Source: Palsa-744 sp036498265 (lineage in GTDB: Bacteria > Actinomycetota > Thermoleophilia > Solirubrobacterales > Solirubrobacteraceae). Taken from it: DNA of 64,000 bases. The stretch spans positions 1 to 64,000 of the forward strand of contig DASYFT010000006.1 in NCBI GenBank assembly GCA_036498265.1, in the 5' to 3' direction. Below the pieces are notes generated by a model that saw nothing but the letters and a program-made list of their open reading frames with translations, was not told the origin of the DNA and did not search any database. Below are positions 1 through 7,854 of this stretch, piece after piece. Within the stretch, counting starts at the first letter, position 1; the number at the start of each line of letters is the position of its first letter. Both the position numbers and the translations under genes were made by a program.

Positions 1-148
1 CGGTCCACGTCCCGAAGGAACCGCTGCCGTAGCCCGACTGCACGCTCGGCGCACCGGCCTGTGAGGACAGCGGCGGCGGCGGCGCGGCGGCCGCGACCGG
101 CGCAACCGCCAGGACGGCCAGGGCGGCGAGAGGCGCCAGGCGGATCAG
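1..148 (-). CDS. Partial secreted protein, N-terminus only
   Basis: Only the first 49 codons lie in the window and the gene runs off the left edge. The reading frame begins with a CTG that overlaps the stop of the sialidase-like gene as CTGA, and a GGGAG motif lies 6 nt upstream, so I take CTG as the start. The product opens with a short basic N-terminus, a hydrophobic Ala/Leu/Val core and an AAAA-P cleavage-like region, which reads as a Sec signal peptide followed by a Pro/Ser-rich segment. No ATG or GTG is available nearby in this frame. The function cannot be told from this fragment. The overlap suggests co-transcription with the sialidase-like gene. Confidence 0.55.
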   Translation of the reverse strand, partial: MIRLAPLAALAVLAVAPVAAAAPPPPLSSQAGAPSVQSGYGSGSFGTWT

Positions 149-1608
149 GGCAGGCTCCCGGGCGTTGCGGAGCTCCAGCGCAGCGTGCCGACGTAGCCGG
201 TCGTGGGCAGGTGGTGGTTGACGGGTGGCCCGAGCTGCTTGACCATGCCGGCCCAGGAGGAGGTTCCGCCGGCGTCATACGCGACGCCGACGAAGTCCGT
301 GCGCGGAGAGCCGCCTTCCAAGCCGTAGTCGTGGAAGATCGGGGTCGCCGGGTCGTTGAGCGCGCCGCTGTAGAAGAGCGGCTGGGCGTCGAGCGCGTCG
401 GCTGTCTGGGTCACGTATGCCGTCAGCAGCTGCGCGGACGGGTCGCTGCTCGCGTAGTAGGCGACCGCGACGTGGCCGGGGGCGCCGGCCGCCAGCGCCG
501 GTCGCTGGACGTTGCCGACGCCCGGCGCCGAGACCACGAGCGGGGCGCTCCAGCTCTGGGCCTGGTCGCTGGAGCGCGCGAGGTAGGCGAGGCCGCCCGC
601 CTCCCACATCGCGTAGAGGTTGTCGGCCTGGTCGACTGCCAGCTGCAGGTTGGTGCCGCTGAGCGGCGTGCCGATCGGCGCGTCCGGCTGGCGGATCCAG
701 GTCTCGCTCGCGCCCTCGTCGCGGCTCACGACCACATAGGCCGAGTGTTCGCAGTTGACCGGCTGGTAGATCGTCCCGTTGCTGTCGACGACCCCGCTGT
801 TGAAGTTCAGCGGGGGACAGACGTCGGCCGGGTTGCTCGCCGTCGGGGAGGTGTAGCCGGCAGGCGTGAAGGTCGTGCCGCCGTCGAGCGACTTGTAACA
901 GAGCCGACCCGGCCCGCTGACCTCGAGCGGGGAGTTCGCGCACAGGTACACGACGTCGGGGTAGCCGACCGGCTGGGCGGCTCCGCTCGCGGCAGGCGGG
1001 GGCGGCCCCACGAACACCTTCTCCCAGTCGCCCGTGGGAGCGGTCTGGTAGTCCGCTGTAGAGAACGTCCTGGCGTCGTCCTTGGAGGTGTAGACCTGAA
1101 AGCCGTACGCCGCAGCGAGGTAGAAGCCGGCTTCTTCGGGCAGGCCGCCCTCGTTGCGCACCGGGCCCGTCGCGTGCGCCCAGAAGACGCGCCCCGTGCG
1201 GCGATCGGAGACGACATATGGGTCGACCGTGTTCCAGAACGACGTCGGCTGCGCGACCGCCGGGGCCGTGAGGTTCCAGCTCGCGCCACCGTCCAGCGAG
1301 CGCGCCATGGAGTTCTCGCTGGACGCGGGCGAGTAGACGAGCGTGCCGTTTCCCGTCACGGCGATCGTCGACTCGGAGGTCGCGAAGCCCGTTTCGCTGG
1401 CGCACGCCACGGGGAGCCGATCACCGCGCGGCAGGCGCACGACGCTACCGCCCGCCCGGTGCGCCACGACCGGAAGCGAGCGGTTGCAGCCGCTCACGTT
1501 CGCCGTGCCCGCGGCCGCCGCCGTCGATGGCGCCAAGGTGCCCGCAAGCGCGGCCACCGCCGCCGGCAAGAGCCAACCCCCGACTGCTTTCCACCGCCCC
1601 AAGTTCAT
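145..1608 (-). CDS. Secreted sialidase-like (BNR/Asp-box) beta-propeller protein
   Basis: A 487-residue exported protein. Residues 1-33 form a signal peptide (MNLGRWK, then a hydrophobic Ala-rich core). The mature part has Asp-box repeats of the sialidase/BNR type, S-x-D-x-G-x-x-W/F, seen as SLDGGASW and SLDGGTTF with weaker copies later (SSDQAQSW). These mark a beta-propeller found in sialidases and many secreted glycan-related or photosystem-assembly-like proteins. I see no clear Arg triad or FRIP motif, so hydrolase activity is not claimed. The gene is divergent from a TetR regulator, with a palindrome between them, and is followed by an overlapping secreted-protein gene. The start codon has a GGGAG directly against it. 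Confidence 0.75.
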   Translation of the reverse strand: MNLGRWKAVGGWLLPAAVAALAGTLAPSTAAAAGTANVSGCNRSLPVVAHRAGGSVVRLPRGDRLPVACASETGFATSESTIAVTGNGTLVYSPASSENSMARSLDGGASWNLTAPAVAQPTSFWNTVDPYVVSDRRTGRVFWAHATGPVRNEGGLPEEAGFYLAAAYGFQVYTSKDDARTFSTADYQTAPTGDWEKVFVGPPPPAASGAAQPVGYPDVVYLCANSPLEVSGPGRLCYKSLDGGTTFTPAGYTSPTASNPADVCPPLNFNSGVVDSNGTIYQPVNCEHSAYVVVSRDEGASETWIRQPDAPIGTPLSGTNLQLAVDQADNLYAMWEAGGLAYLARSSDQAQSWSAPLVVSAPGVGNVQRPALAAGAPGHVAVAYYASSDPSAQLLTAYVTQTADALDAQPLFYSGALNDPATPIFHDYGLEGGSPRTDFVGVAYDAGGTSSWAGMVKQLGPPVNHHLPTTGYVGTLRWSSATPGSLP

Positions 1609-1639
1609 CTCCCTGCCGCCGTGCTACCCGATCGGCGGA

Positions 1640-1655
1640 TAAAATACACATGTGT
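1640..1655 (+). promoter_or_regulatory. Leaderless promoter and palindromic operator of the TetR gene
   Basis: TAAAAT at 1640-1645 is a near-consensus -10 box. The GTG start of the TetR gene lies 6 nt further on, where transcription should begin, so the mRNA is probably leaderless. A perfect palindrome ACACATGTGT (1646-1655) covers that point and could bind the TetR dimer. It also lies in the 43-bp gap shared with the divergent sialidase-like gene, so one site could control both genes. Confidence 0.5.
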
Positions 1656-2329
1656 CCTCAAACACGCAGTGGCGCGGCGTACCGCTGCCGCGAGGCCGGC
1701 ATCGGCTCCCGGCCGCGACGGTCCGCGCTTCACAGCGGGCGCGCATCGTCAGGGCGATGCTCGAGTGCGTCGCGCGGGATGGCTACGAGGCGACGACGGT
1801 GCCGCAGGTCGTCGCCACAGCGCGCGTCTCACGCAACTCCTTCTACGAGTTCTTCCAGGACAAGGCCGACTGCTTCATCGCGGTGACCGACGAGACGAGC
1901 CAGGAGCTCCTGACCGAGCTGCTGGCGCTCACCGAGGAGCCGGACTGGATCCACGCGATGCGCAAGGGCACCGAGCGCTATCTGCGGTGGTGGCAGGATC
2001 GCCCGGCGATCGCGAGCGCCTATCTGGTGTTCCTGCCCACCGTCGGAACGCGCGCGGTGCAGCAGCGCGAGCGCCACTACGAGGCATTCAGGGTCATGTT
2101 CGCCGAGCTTGGCCGCCGTGCCCGCAGCGAGCAGCCCGACCTCGACCCGCTAAGCCCGTTGGTCCCGCGCGTGCTCGTCGCCGCGATCACCGAGATCGTC
2201 GCCCAGGAGGTGAGAGAGGGCCGCAGCTCCATGCTCACGCAGCTGACCGACGATGTGGCCCTGCTCGCGATCAGGCTGTTGGCCGATGACGCCACGGCGA
2301 AGCGCGCCAAGCGCGGATGGGCAGCCTAG
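1652..2329 (+). CDS. TetR/AcrR-family transcriptional regulator
   Basis: A 225-residue protein. A TetR-type helix-turn-helix lies at about residues 28-75, with the typical sequence run ARIVRAML...TTVPQVV...SRNSFYEFFQDK. The C-terminal part is all-helical, as in the variable ligand-binding domain, and no ligand can be predicted. The GTG start is chosen because it sits 6 nt after a TAAAAT -10 box; there is no Shine-Dalgarno. The gene is divergent from the sialidase-like gene and is the likely regulator of that pair and of itself. The start codon lies inside a 10-bp palindrome. Confidence 0.85.
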   Translation: MSSNTQWRGVPLPRGRHRLPAATVRASQRARIVRAMLECVARDGYEATTVPQVVATARVSRNSFYEFFQDKADCFIAVTDETSQELLTELLALTEEPDWIHAMRKGTERYLRWWQDRPAIASAYLVFLPTVGTRAVQQRERHYEAFRVMFAELGRRARSEQPDLDPLSPLVPRVLVAAITEIVAQEVREGRSSMLTQLTDDVALLAIRLLADDATAKRAKRGWAA

Positions 2330-2446
2330 CTCGGCGACGCTGGTTCCGTGTCTCCCACGCGGCACAGTTTGTGAATCTGTGTTTAGAGCACCTCAGCGCG
2401 GGAAGTAGACGCGGGTCGAGGCCAAGCACTGGGGTGGAGGTTGATC

Positions 2447-4117
2447 ATGGGGGCAGGTTGTACCCGGGAGGCGACGTCTTTGCGGCGGCGTTTCGACCGC
2501 GCAGTGTCTTTCGTGGATCGCTCAACGAGGAGTGACCAGCCGGCGTCGGTTTGCGCGATACGTTCGCTGCCGACGGTCGCACGCGGCATCGGGCTTGCCT
2601 CGAGCCTCGCCGTTGCGTTGATGTTGATCTCGTTCGCCCCGTCCGCGCTCGCCGGCGCGCCCTGCACCACTTCGTCCACCGGCGGCGGCGAGTGGCCGAT
2701 GTACGGTCACGACGTCGCGAACACGCGAACGCAGTCTGAAGCGAGCGGTCTTGGTCCGAGCGCCGTCGGCTCGCTTGCGCCGCGGTGGTCCTTCTCGACG
2801 AGCTCCACCGGGGACGGCACCGGCTTCAACTCGACACCGGTCGTATACGGCGGCTGCGCGTTCGTCGCCTCCTCCGGAGGTCACGCGTACGCGCTCGACT
2901 CGAACACCGGTCGCGTCGTGTGGCAGCGAACGCTCGAAGCGCCCAATCCGGGATCGGGCGGAGTGGATGTCGGCGCCGCGGCGATCTACGGCAAAGCTGT
3001 GATCTACCTCGTCGACCAGTTCGCCGCGCCGTACGCGATCGCGTTCAACAGATCGACCGGAGCGGTGCTCTGGAGGAGCGCGCCGTTCGCGCCGCCGTTG
3101 AGCAGCAGCGTCGCGCAGGCCGGCTCCTACACCAACTCCAGCCCGATCGTCGCCAACGGCTACGTGCTGGCGGGTTGGTCGCCGCCGGAGGGTAACCCGA
3201 CGGCGACCGGCGGCTTCGCGCTGATCAACGCCAAGACCGGTGAAGTCGTCAAGCAGACGCCGACGATCCCTCAGAGCGCGCAGGAAGAAGGCTATTCGGG
3301 AGGCGGCATGTGGAGCACGCCCGCGTACGACCCCGCAACCAAATACGCGTATTGGGGCGCCGGCAACCCGAACAGCAAGGAAAAGCAGTACAAGACGACG
3401 GACGCGATCCTCAAGATCGATGTAAACCCGGCACGCGCGACGTTCGGCCAGATCGTGGCCTCCTACGAAGGCAACGTCGACCAGTACACGCAAACGCTCC
3501 AGGAACTCAGCCGCTCGCCGGCCTGCGCGGCGTCAGCCAACGAAGCCGTCCCAGACCCGCTCGACGACCCGGTCTGCGGCCAGCTCGACCTCGACTTCGG
3601 CTCGGCAGCGAACCTGTTCACGACCGCGACGGGCACCAAGGTCGTCGGCGATCTGCAGAAGTCGGGGGTGTACCACGTCGCGAACGCCAAGACGATGGCG
3701 CCGGTCTGGACCTCGCTCGTCGGCCCGTCGTGCTTCGCCTGCAACGCGGACTCGACCGCGTTCGACGGCGGCTCTATCTACGGTGTCGCGACGCCCGGCG
3801 GCACGATGTTCTCGCTGGACCGCACCAGTGGCACCGGCAACTGGCTGAGCCCGGTCGCAGACGGGACGCACTACCAATCCGTGAGCACGGCCGATGGCGT
3901 CGTGTGGACAGTCGACGGGCAGTCCAACCTCGACGGATTCGAAGCGTCGAGCGGCGTTCCGCTCGTCCGCCGGCCGCTGAGTGTCGACGCGGCCGCGCCC
4001 GTCGTGAACCTGACGAGCTCGGGCGTCGCGATCGCCGAAAGCAAGCTGTTCGTCGCCGCCGGCGGGGCCAGCTACGAGTCGGCTCCCGGCTACGTGATCG
4101 CCTACGGCGCGCCTTGA
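2447..4117 (+). CDS. Secreted PQQ-type beta-propeller (quinoprotein/PVA-dehydrogenase-like)
   Basis: A 556-residue protein with a long basic N-terminus before a hydrophobic export segment at about residues 48-70 ending ALAGAP, and then a propeller. The mature protein opens with WPMYGHDVANTR, the usual first strand of PQQ-repeat proteins such as polyvinyl-alcohol dehydrogenases. Repeats of the type YALDSNTGRVVWQ, IAFNRSTGAVLWR and FSLDRTSGTGNW follow. Several Cys residues (for example CFAC) suit an exported protein. Whether it binds PQQ or is only a structural propeller cannot be decided. ATG 2447 is preferred over TTG 2441 because GGAGG lies 6 nt upstream. It stands alone downstream of the TetR gene; a CACAG/CTGTG inverted repeat lies at 2363-2381. 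Confidence 0.75.
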   Translation: MGAGCTREATSLRRRFDRAVSFVDRSTRSDQPASVCAIRSLPTVARGIGLASSLAVALMLISFAPSALAGAPCTTSSTGGGEWPMYGHDVANTRTQSEASGLGPSAVGSLAPRWSFSTSSTGDGTGFNSTPVVYGGCAFVASSGGHAYALDSNTGRVVWQRTLEAPNPGSGGVDVGAAAIYGKAVIYLVDQFAAPYAIAFNRSTGAVLWRSAPFAPPLSSSVAQAGSYTNSSPIVANGYVLAGWSPPEGNPTATGGFALINAKTGEVVKQTPTIPQSAQEEGYSGGGMWSTPAYDPATKYAYWGAGNPNSKEKQYKTTDAILKIDVNPARATFGQIVASYEGNVDQYTQTLQELSRSPACAASANEAVPDPLDDPVCGQLDLDFGSAANLFTTATGTKVVGDLQKSGVYHVANAKTMAPVWTSLVGPSCFACNADSTAFDGGSIYGVATPGGTMFSLDRTSGTGNWLSPVADGTHYQSVSTADGVVWTVDGQSNLDGFEASSGVPLVRRPLSVDAAAPVVNLTSSGVAIAESKLFVAAGGASYESAPGYVIAYGAP

Positions 4118-4609
4118 ACAGGGCTACCGGCGAGCAGCGTGTCGATCTGGCCGAGGGCTTCGACCATGCCCTGTTCCATTCCCATCCCGGTCAGTCGTTC
4201 CATTCCCTCGCGATCGGCGAACTTTGACTCGATCGACATCCTCGTGACCCCGTCGTCCTCGGCGATCGTCACCGTCGCGATCGTCGTGGGCATCTCCTCG
4301 TTGGGATTGCCCTCGTCGTCGGCGAAGCCGTCTTCGAAGCGCAGCCGCTCGGGCGGCCGGGCCTCCTCGATCCGCCACCAGCCGTGGTACTTCTGCCCCT
4401 CCGGGCCGGTCATGAAGTAGGCGGCGCGACCACCGGGGGTGAGGTCGTGGGCGACGAACGTCGCCGGATGGGACGGCGGCCCCCACCAGCGCTCGAGCTG
4501 CCGCGGGTCCGACCACATCTCCCAGATTCGCTCCGCCTCGGCGTCGAACCTCGGCGGTGATCGTGATCGTCAGGGCGTCGAGGTCCTTGTTCACGTCGGT
4601 GGCGGGCAT
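4102..4609 (-). pseudogene. SRPBCC (AHSA1/START-like) domain protein, frameshifted
   Basis: The first 20 codons (MPATDVNKDLDALTITITAE) and the following 148 codons both match the well-known small SRPBCC family of Aha1/polyketide-cyclase-fold proteins that pair with ArsR regulators, but they lie in different frames. Dropping one G near 4549 restores the continuous reading AEFDAEAERIWEMWSDPRQL. The rest (PGGRAAYFMTGPEG, WWRIEEARPPERL, FEDGFADDEGNPN) is intact to the stop. This is therefore either a recent one-base insertion or a sequencing error. The start overlaps the ArsR stop by one base (TGATG), so the two were translationally coupled. If intact it would be about 168 residues. Confidence 0.8.
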
Positions 4610-4965
4610 CAGCTCTCTCCTTTGTCTCTATCGAGGATGCGATCGATTCGATCGATCCGGCCGCGCCACTCGGACTCGAGCCGGTCGAGCGCGGCGTGGG
4701 CGTGTTTCAGGGCGTCGGTCTCGGCGCGCACGATCGACTCGCGCCCGACCCGGTGCTTGCTCACGAGTTCGGCCCGCTCCAGCACGGCGACGTGCTTCTG
4801 CACCGCCGCCAGGCTGATCGGGTACTCGCGGGCCAGGCCCGAGACCGACAGCCGGCCCTCCTGGGCACGGCGCAGGATGTCACGGCGCGTCCGGTCGGCC
4901 AGCGCTCCGAACAGCAGGTCGGCCGCTCTGTCGTCAGCGCGGCTGTCTGGCTGATCTACAACCAT
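4609..4965 (-). CDS. ArsR-family winged-helix repressor
   Basis: A 118-residue winged-helix protein of the ArsR group that pairs with SRPBCC proteins. ALADRTRRDILRRAQEGRLSV and the recognition helix SLAAVQKHVAVLERAELV are typical, followed by a charged helical tail. No metal-binding Cys pair is visible, so arsenic or metal sensing is not claimed. It lies 14 bp downstream of the cupin gene and overlaps the SRPBCC gene. Its ATG lies at the centre of a 9+9-bp inverted repeat, and a TAACCT -10-like box ends 8 nt upstream of the ATG. It therefore probably has its own leaderless, self-repressed promoter as well as read-through from the cupin gene. Confidence 0.85.
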   Translation of the reverse strand: MVVDQPDSRADDRAADLLFGALADRTRRDILRRAQEGRLSVSGLAREYPISLAAVQKHVAVLERAELVSKHRVGRESIVRAETDALKHAHAALDRLESEWRGRIDRIDRILDRDKGES

Positions 4966-4979
4966 GTGGTTGTAGGTTA
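4956..4979 (-). promoter_or_regulatory. ArsR operator over a leaderless promoter
   Basis: Perfect inverted repeat CTACAACCA (4956-4964) and TGGTTGTAG (4967-4975) separated by TG. The ATG of the ArsR gene (4965-4963, minus strand) lies at the centre. On the minus strand the -10-like TAACCT (4979-4974) is followed by 8 nt and then the ATG. Binding here would block transcription start directly. Confidence 0.55.
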
Positions 4980-5393
4980 TCAGGCCGCGTCGACAAGCCG
5001 CTCGGGGATTGTGGGGCCGACCACGATCGTCGGGGGGTATGACTTGGGTGACGCTTCAGTCGTAGCGGCCGGTTTCGGTGCGTTCAGCTGCTGGAAGTAG
5101 CGGGTGAACTCGCCGGGGGTGCACACGAGCACGTAGCGGGCCTGCTGCCCGGACAGGTTGGCGAGCGTATGGATCGCGCCGCGCGGGGCGAAGACGAGTT
5201 CGCCGGGTCCGGCGGTACGCAGCTGCTCTCCGAGCTGGAAGGTCAGTTCGCCCTCGAGCACGTAGAACGCCTCGTCGAAGTCGTGGTGGTGAAGGGGCGG
5301 TCCGCCCCATTCGGGCGGGACGGTCAGCTTGACGATGCCGACGATGTCGTTTGACTGGTCGGTGTCCAGCAGGATGTCTATCTGGGGCCTCAT
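4980..5393 (-). CDS. Small cupin-domain protein
   Basis: A 137-residue single-domain cupin. The metal-binding motif 1 reads PPLHHHDFDEAFYVLEGEL (His-His-His then Glu) at about residues 33-50, and motif 2 reads GELVFAPRGAIHTLANL with its His near residue 75. A metal site is therefore likely, with an unknown small-molecule substrate. The ATG at 5393 is chosen because AGGAG lies 4-5 nt upstream. A longer in-frame extension exists but is Arg/Pro/Ser-rich and resembles spurious translation. It sits 76 bp downstream of an SDR gene and 14 bp upstream of the ArsR gene, so it forms the middle of a small operon. Confidence 0.8.
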   Translation of the reverse strand: MRPQIDILLDTDQSNDIVGIVKLTVPPEWGGPPLHHHDFDEAFYVLEGELTFQLGEQLRTAGPGELVFAPRGAIHTLANLSGQQARYVLVCTPGEFTRYFQQLNAPKPAATTEASPKSYPPTIVVGPTIPERLVDAA

Positions 5394-5469
5394 CTTGCTC
5401 CTTGTCTTGTTCGGGTCGTTTGGGATGGGGAGCGCCCAACGTGCTGCGGTCGGGCTGTGATGGGTGCTT

Positions 5470-6258
5470 CTAGGCACCCGGTGCCTGCCGGGCGAAGGGC
5501 GCCATCCCGGCGAGCTTGCCGCCGTCGATGGGCACCGTGGCGCCGGTGATGAACGACGCGGCGTCGCTGCACAGCCAGACGACCGCGGCCGCGACCTCCT
5601 CGGGGCGGCCGATGCGTCGCATCGGCATTGCCTGCGCGGCGCTCTGCTGCGCGAGCTCGCCGGCACGCTCCAACTGCTCGGTGAGGATCGGCCCGGGGGC
5701 GACGGCGTTGACGCGGATGTTGCGGGCCGCGTACTCGAGCGCCGCAACCTTGGTGAGCCCGACGATGCCGTGCTTGGTCGACACGTAGGCCGCGAGGCCT
5801 CCGACTGCCTCCAGACCCGCGGTCGAGCTCATGTTGACGATGGCGCCGCCCTCTCCGTCGAGCATCGCCGCGATCTCGTACTTGAGGCAGAGGAAGGTGC
5901 CGCGCAGGTTGATCGCCATGGCGCTGTCGAAGTCCGAGATGGCAACATCGGTGAGCGGGGTCGGGGGATGGCCGCCCCCGGCGGCGTTGTTGAACGCGAT
6001 GTCGAGGCGGCCGAACGCGTCGAGCGTGCGCGCGACCATGCGTTCGACGTCGTTCGGGTTGCCGATGTCGGTGGGGACGCTCAGCGCCGTGCCGCCGGCG
6101 GCCTCGATCTCGCCGGCGAGCGCCTCGAGGCGTGCGGCGTCTCGTGCCGCGAGCGCGACGCTCGCGCCTGCGCCGGCGAGTGCGTGTGCGGTGGCCCTGC
6201 CGATGCCGCGGCTGGCGCCGGTGACGATTGCGACCTGGTTGTCGAGGGTGGGGCTCAT
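5470..6258 (-). CDS. Short-chain dehydrogenase/reductase (SDR)
   Basis: A 262-residue classical SDR. The NAD(P) motif TGASRGIG is near residue 14, NNAAG is near residue 90, and the catalytic Ser and YxxxK appear as NMSSTAG and YVSTKHG. The C-terminal PIDGG is typical. The Arg inside TGxSRGIG and Ala-Ala-Arg-Asp after beta-2 favour NADP, though this is an inference. The substrate is unknown; glucose-1-dehydrogenase-like or FabG-like annotations would be usual. It is the first gene of the SDR-cupin-ArsR-SRPBCC operon and is divergent from a MarR gene, whose inverted-repeat operator lies between them. Confidence 0.88.
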   Translation of the reverse strand: MSPTLDNQVAIVTGASRGIGRATAHALAGAGASVALAARDAARLEALAGEIEAAGGTALSVPTDIGNPNDVERMVARTLDAFGRLDIAFNNAAGGGHPPTPLTDVAISDFDSAMAINLRGTFLCLKYEIAAMLDGEGGAIVNMSSTAGLEAVGGLAAYVSTKHGIVGLTKVAALEYAARNIRVNAVAPGPILTEQLERAGELAQQSAAQAMPMRRIGRPEEVAAAVVWLCSDAASFITGATVPIDGGKLAGMAPFARQAPGA

Positions 6259-6331
6259 GCGGTGATCCCTTCGTCGGTCGTGGGAGTGGTGGTGACTGCG
6301 CGTCGTCGTGAGGCGCGCCTTGGATACTAGC

Positions 6332-6384
6332 AGTAACGATTACAGCTGTGACTCATTACAATCGGTACTGGCCGCCTGTACACT
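6332..6384 (+). promoter_or_regulatory. MarR operator and promoter in the divergent gap
   Basis: AGTAACGATT (6332-6341) and AATCGGTACT (6360-6369) form an inverted repeat matching at 9 of 10 positions, 18 bp apart. The right arm overlaps a -35-like TTACAA (6356-6361). TACACT (6379-6384) lies 17 bp further on and is a fair -10 box 11 nt before the MarR ATG. The site could control both the MarR gene and the divergent SDR operon. Confidence 0.5.
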
Positions 6385-6395
6385 GCCTCGAGGAG

Positions 6396-6890
6396 ATGGC
6401 CACGCCCCCGACCGACCGACACCTGCCCCGCGACGGCGGCGTCGCGTTCCTGCTGGCGGAGCTCGGCGCGCACGCCGCCGCCCTCTTCGCGGAGCGCATC
6501 CAACCCCTCCAGCTCACTCCGCCCCAGGCAGGGGTACTCCGGCGGCTCGCCCAATCCCCCGGACAGAGCCAGCGCGAGCTCGCGGACGCCCTGGATATGC
6601 ACGCCCCACGACTTGTAGCGTTGATCGACGAGCTCGAGGACCGAGATCTCGTGTCACGTGAGCGCGACCCCGGAGATCGCCGCAACTACGCGATCTCGCT
6701 AACCGACGAGGGCCGCCGGCTGCTCGCCGAGCTCGCCCGCGTCGCCCGCCAGCACGAGCACGCGATCACCGCCGGACTCGACGACGACGAGCGCGCCCAA
6801 CTGCTCGCGCTGCTTCGGCGCATCGCCGAGGAACAGGACCTGCGCCCCGGAGTGCACCCCGGCTTCCGCCGCCTCGGCCGCCGCGCCTGA
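6396..6890 (+). CDS. MarR-family transcriptional regulator
   Basis: A 164-residue winged-helix protein. LTPPQAGVLRRLAQSPGQSQ leads into the recognition helix region (DMHAPRLVALIDELEDRDLV), and the wing reads RDPGDRRNYAISLT, a textbook MarR signature. An upstream in-frame GTG (6348) exists, but it lies between the operator arms and upstream of the -10 box at 6379-6384. ATG 6396 is therefore preferred. GAGGAG touches the ATG, so the transcript is probably nearly leaderless. It is divergent from the SDR operon, which it may repress. Confidence 0.85.
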   Translation: MATPPTDRHLPRDGGVAFLLAELGAHAAALFAERIQPLQLTPPQAGVLRRLAQSPGQSQRELADALDMHAPRLVALIDELEDRDLVSRERDPGDRRNYAISLTDEGRRLLAELARVARQHEHAITAGLDDDERAQLLALLRRIAEEQDLRPGVHPGFRRLGRRA

Positions 6891-6905
6891 CGGGTCGGCC
6901 GCCGT

Positions 6906-7802
6906 TCAGCCGGCTGCCGCCTCGCGTGGATAGCTCCCGCGCAGGAACTCCTCGATGAGACCGGGACGGGATGGATGCCAGCCGAGCTCCGATCGAGCCC
7001 TTGCCGTAACGGCGCCCTGATCGAGCAGCAGAACCTCTGCGAAGTAGTCGCCCAGGCGTGCCCGAGCCTCGTCATCGGACCCCGGCACCGCTCCGGGAGC
7101 GCCGACCGCTACGGCAGCGGCCTCGGTCAGCTCGGCCACCGTCGGGCTCGTTCCATCGCTGATGATGTAACGGCCTCGGGCCGAGCTGTCCTCCAGCACG
7201 CGCCGGAAGAGATCTGCGAGGTCAGCGACATGCACGGTCGCCCAGTGCTGTCGTCCCGTGCCCAGCATGATGAGCTGCCCGGTCTCGTCTCGAGGCGAGG
7301 CCAGGAGCACACCGGGGATCCCGCCGCCGCCGTCACCGTAGGCGACGCCCGAGACGATGACCACTCCGCGCATCTGCTCTGCTCCCAGCACACGGTCGTC
7401 GATCGCCTCCTTCCAGGCCACCAGCGCTGGAGCATCCAGGGGCGAGTCCTCGCTGATCGATGAGTTGCTCCCGTAGATCCACAGGCCGCTGATGTGGATG
7501 TAGGGCTTGCCGGTGCCTTCGAATGCCTCGATGGCGGCATCGACGACAGCGGTGTCCAGCTCGGCGCTCGTGGCGTCGCCCGGACTCGCCGTGTGGATGG
7601 CCCCGTCCGCGTCGCGCATGAGCTTCGCGACGGCGGGCCGATCGTGGAGGTCGACGACCACCGGTGTGGCGCCCCGGGCCGCGACCAGCCCGGCGGCGGC
7701 ATCGTTGCGGATCAGCGCGGTCACCTGGTGGCCGTGCTCGAGCAGGTCCGTCAGTACGTGAGATCCGATGAAACCGGTTGCACCGGTGAGCACCACGTTC
7801 AT
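6906..7802 (-). CDS. NAD-dependent epimerase/dehydratase-family (extended SDR) protein
   Basis: A 298-residue extended SDR with an N-terminal GATGFIGSHV Rossmann motif at residues 7-16. Atypical features are HISGLWIYG in place of the Ser motif and no clear YxxxK, so the catalytic set is uncertain. This family includes NmrA-like and dihydroflavonol-reductase-like proteins that act on small molecules. AGGAGG lies upstream of the ATG, so it has a leader. A perfect 14-bp palindrome (7841-7854) lies in its promoter and matches palindromes at the TetR gene upstream, so it is the likely main target of that TetR. Confidence 0.8.
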   Translation of the reverse strand: MNVVLTGATGFIGSHVLTDLLEHGHQVTALIRNDAAAGLVAARGATPVVVDLHDRPAVAKLMRDADGAIHTASPGDATSAELDTAVVDAAIEAFEGTGKPYIHISGLWIYGSNSSISEDSPLDAPALVAWKEAIDDRVLGAEQMRGVVIVSGVAYGDGGGGIPGVLLASPRDETGQLIMLGTGRQHWATVHVADLADLFRRVLEDSSARGRYIISDGTSPTVAELTEAAAVAVGAPGAVPGSDDEARARLGDYFAEVLLLDQGAVTARARSELGWHPSRPGLIEEFLRGSYPREAAAG

Positions 7803-7840
7803 GACTCCAGAGCCTCCTGTCGTTGTCCGGGCTTTACTAG

Positions 7841-7854
7841 ATCAAGCGCTTGAT
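7841..7854 (-). promoter_or_regulatory. TetR operator upstream of the extended-SDR gene
   Basis: ATCAAGCGCTTGAT is a perfect 14-bp palindrome. On the minus strand a -10-like TAGTAA follows it directly (7839-7834), so the site lies in the -35/-10 spacer. The core CAAGCGCTTG recurs at 8651-8660 and, with a wider spacer, at 8622-8639 beside the TetR gene. Confidence 0.65.

Noticed and set aside
61..2289. Very long plus-strand open frame of 742 codons
   Set aside because: It is antisense to the sialidase-like gene and then crosses the TetR gene in another frame. Its composition is Arg/Ala/Gly-rich and it has no domain; long spurious frames are expected at this GC content.
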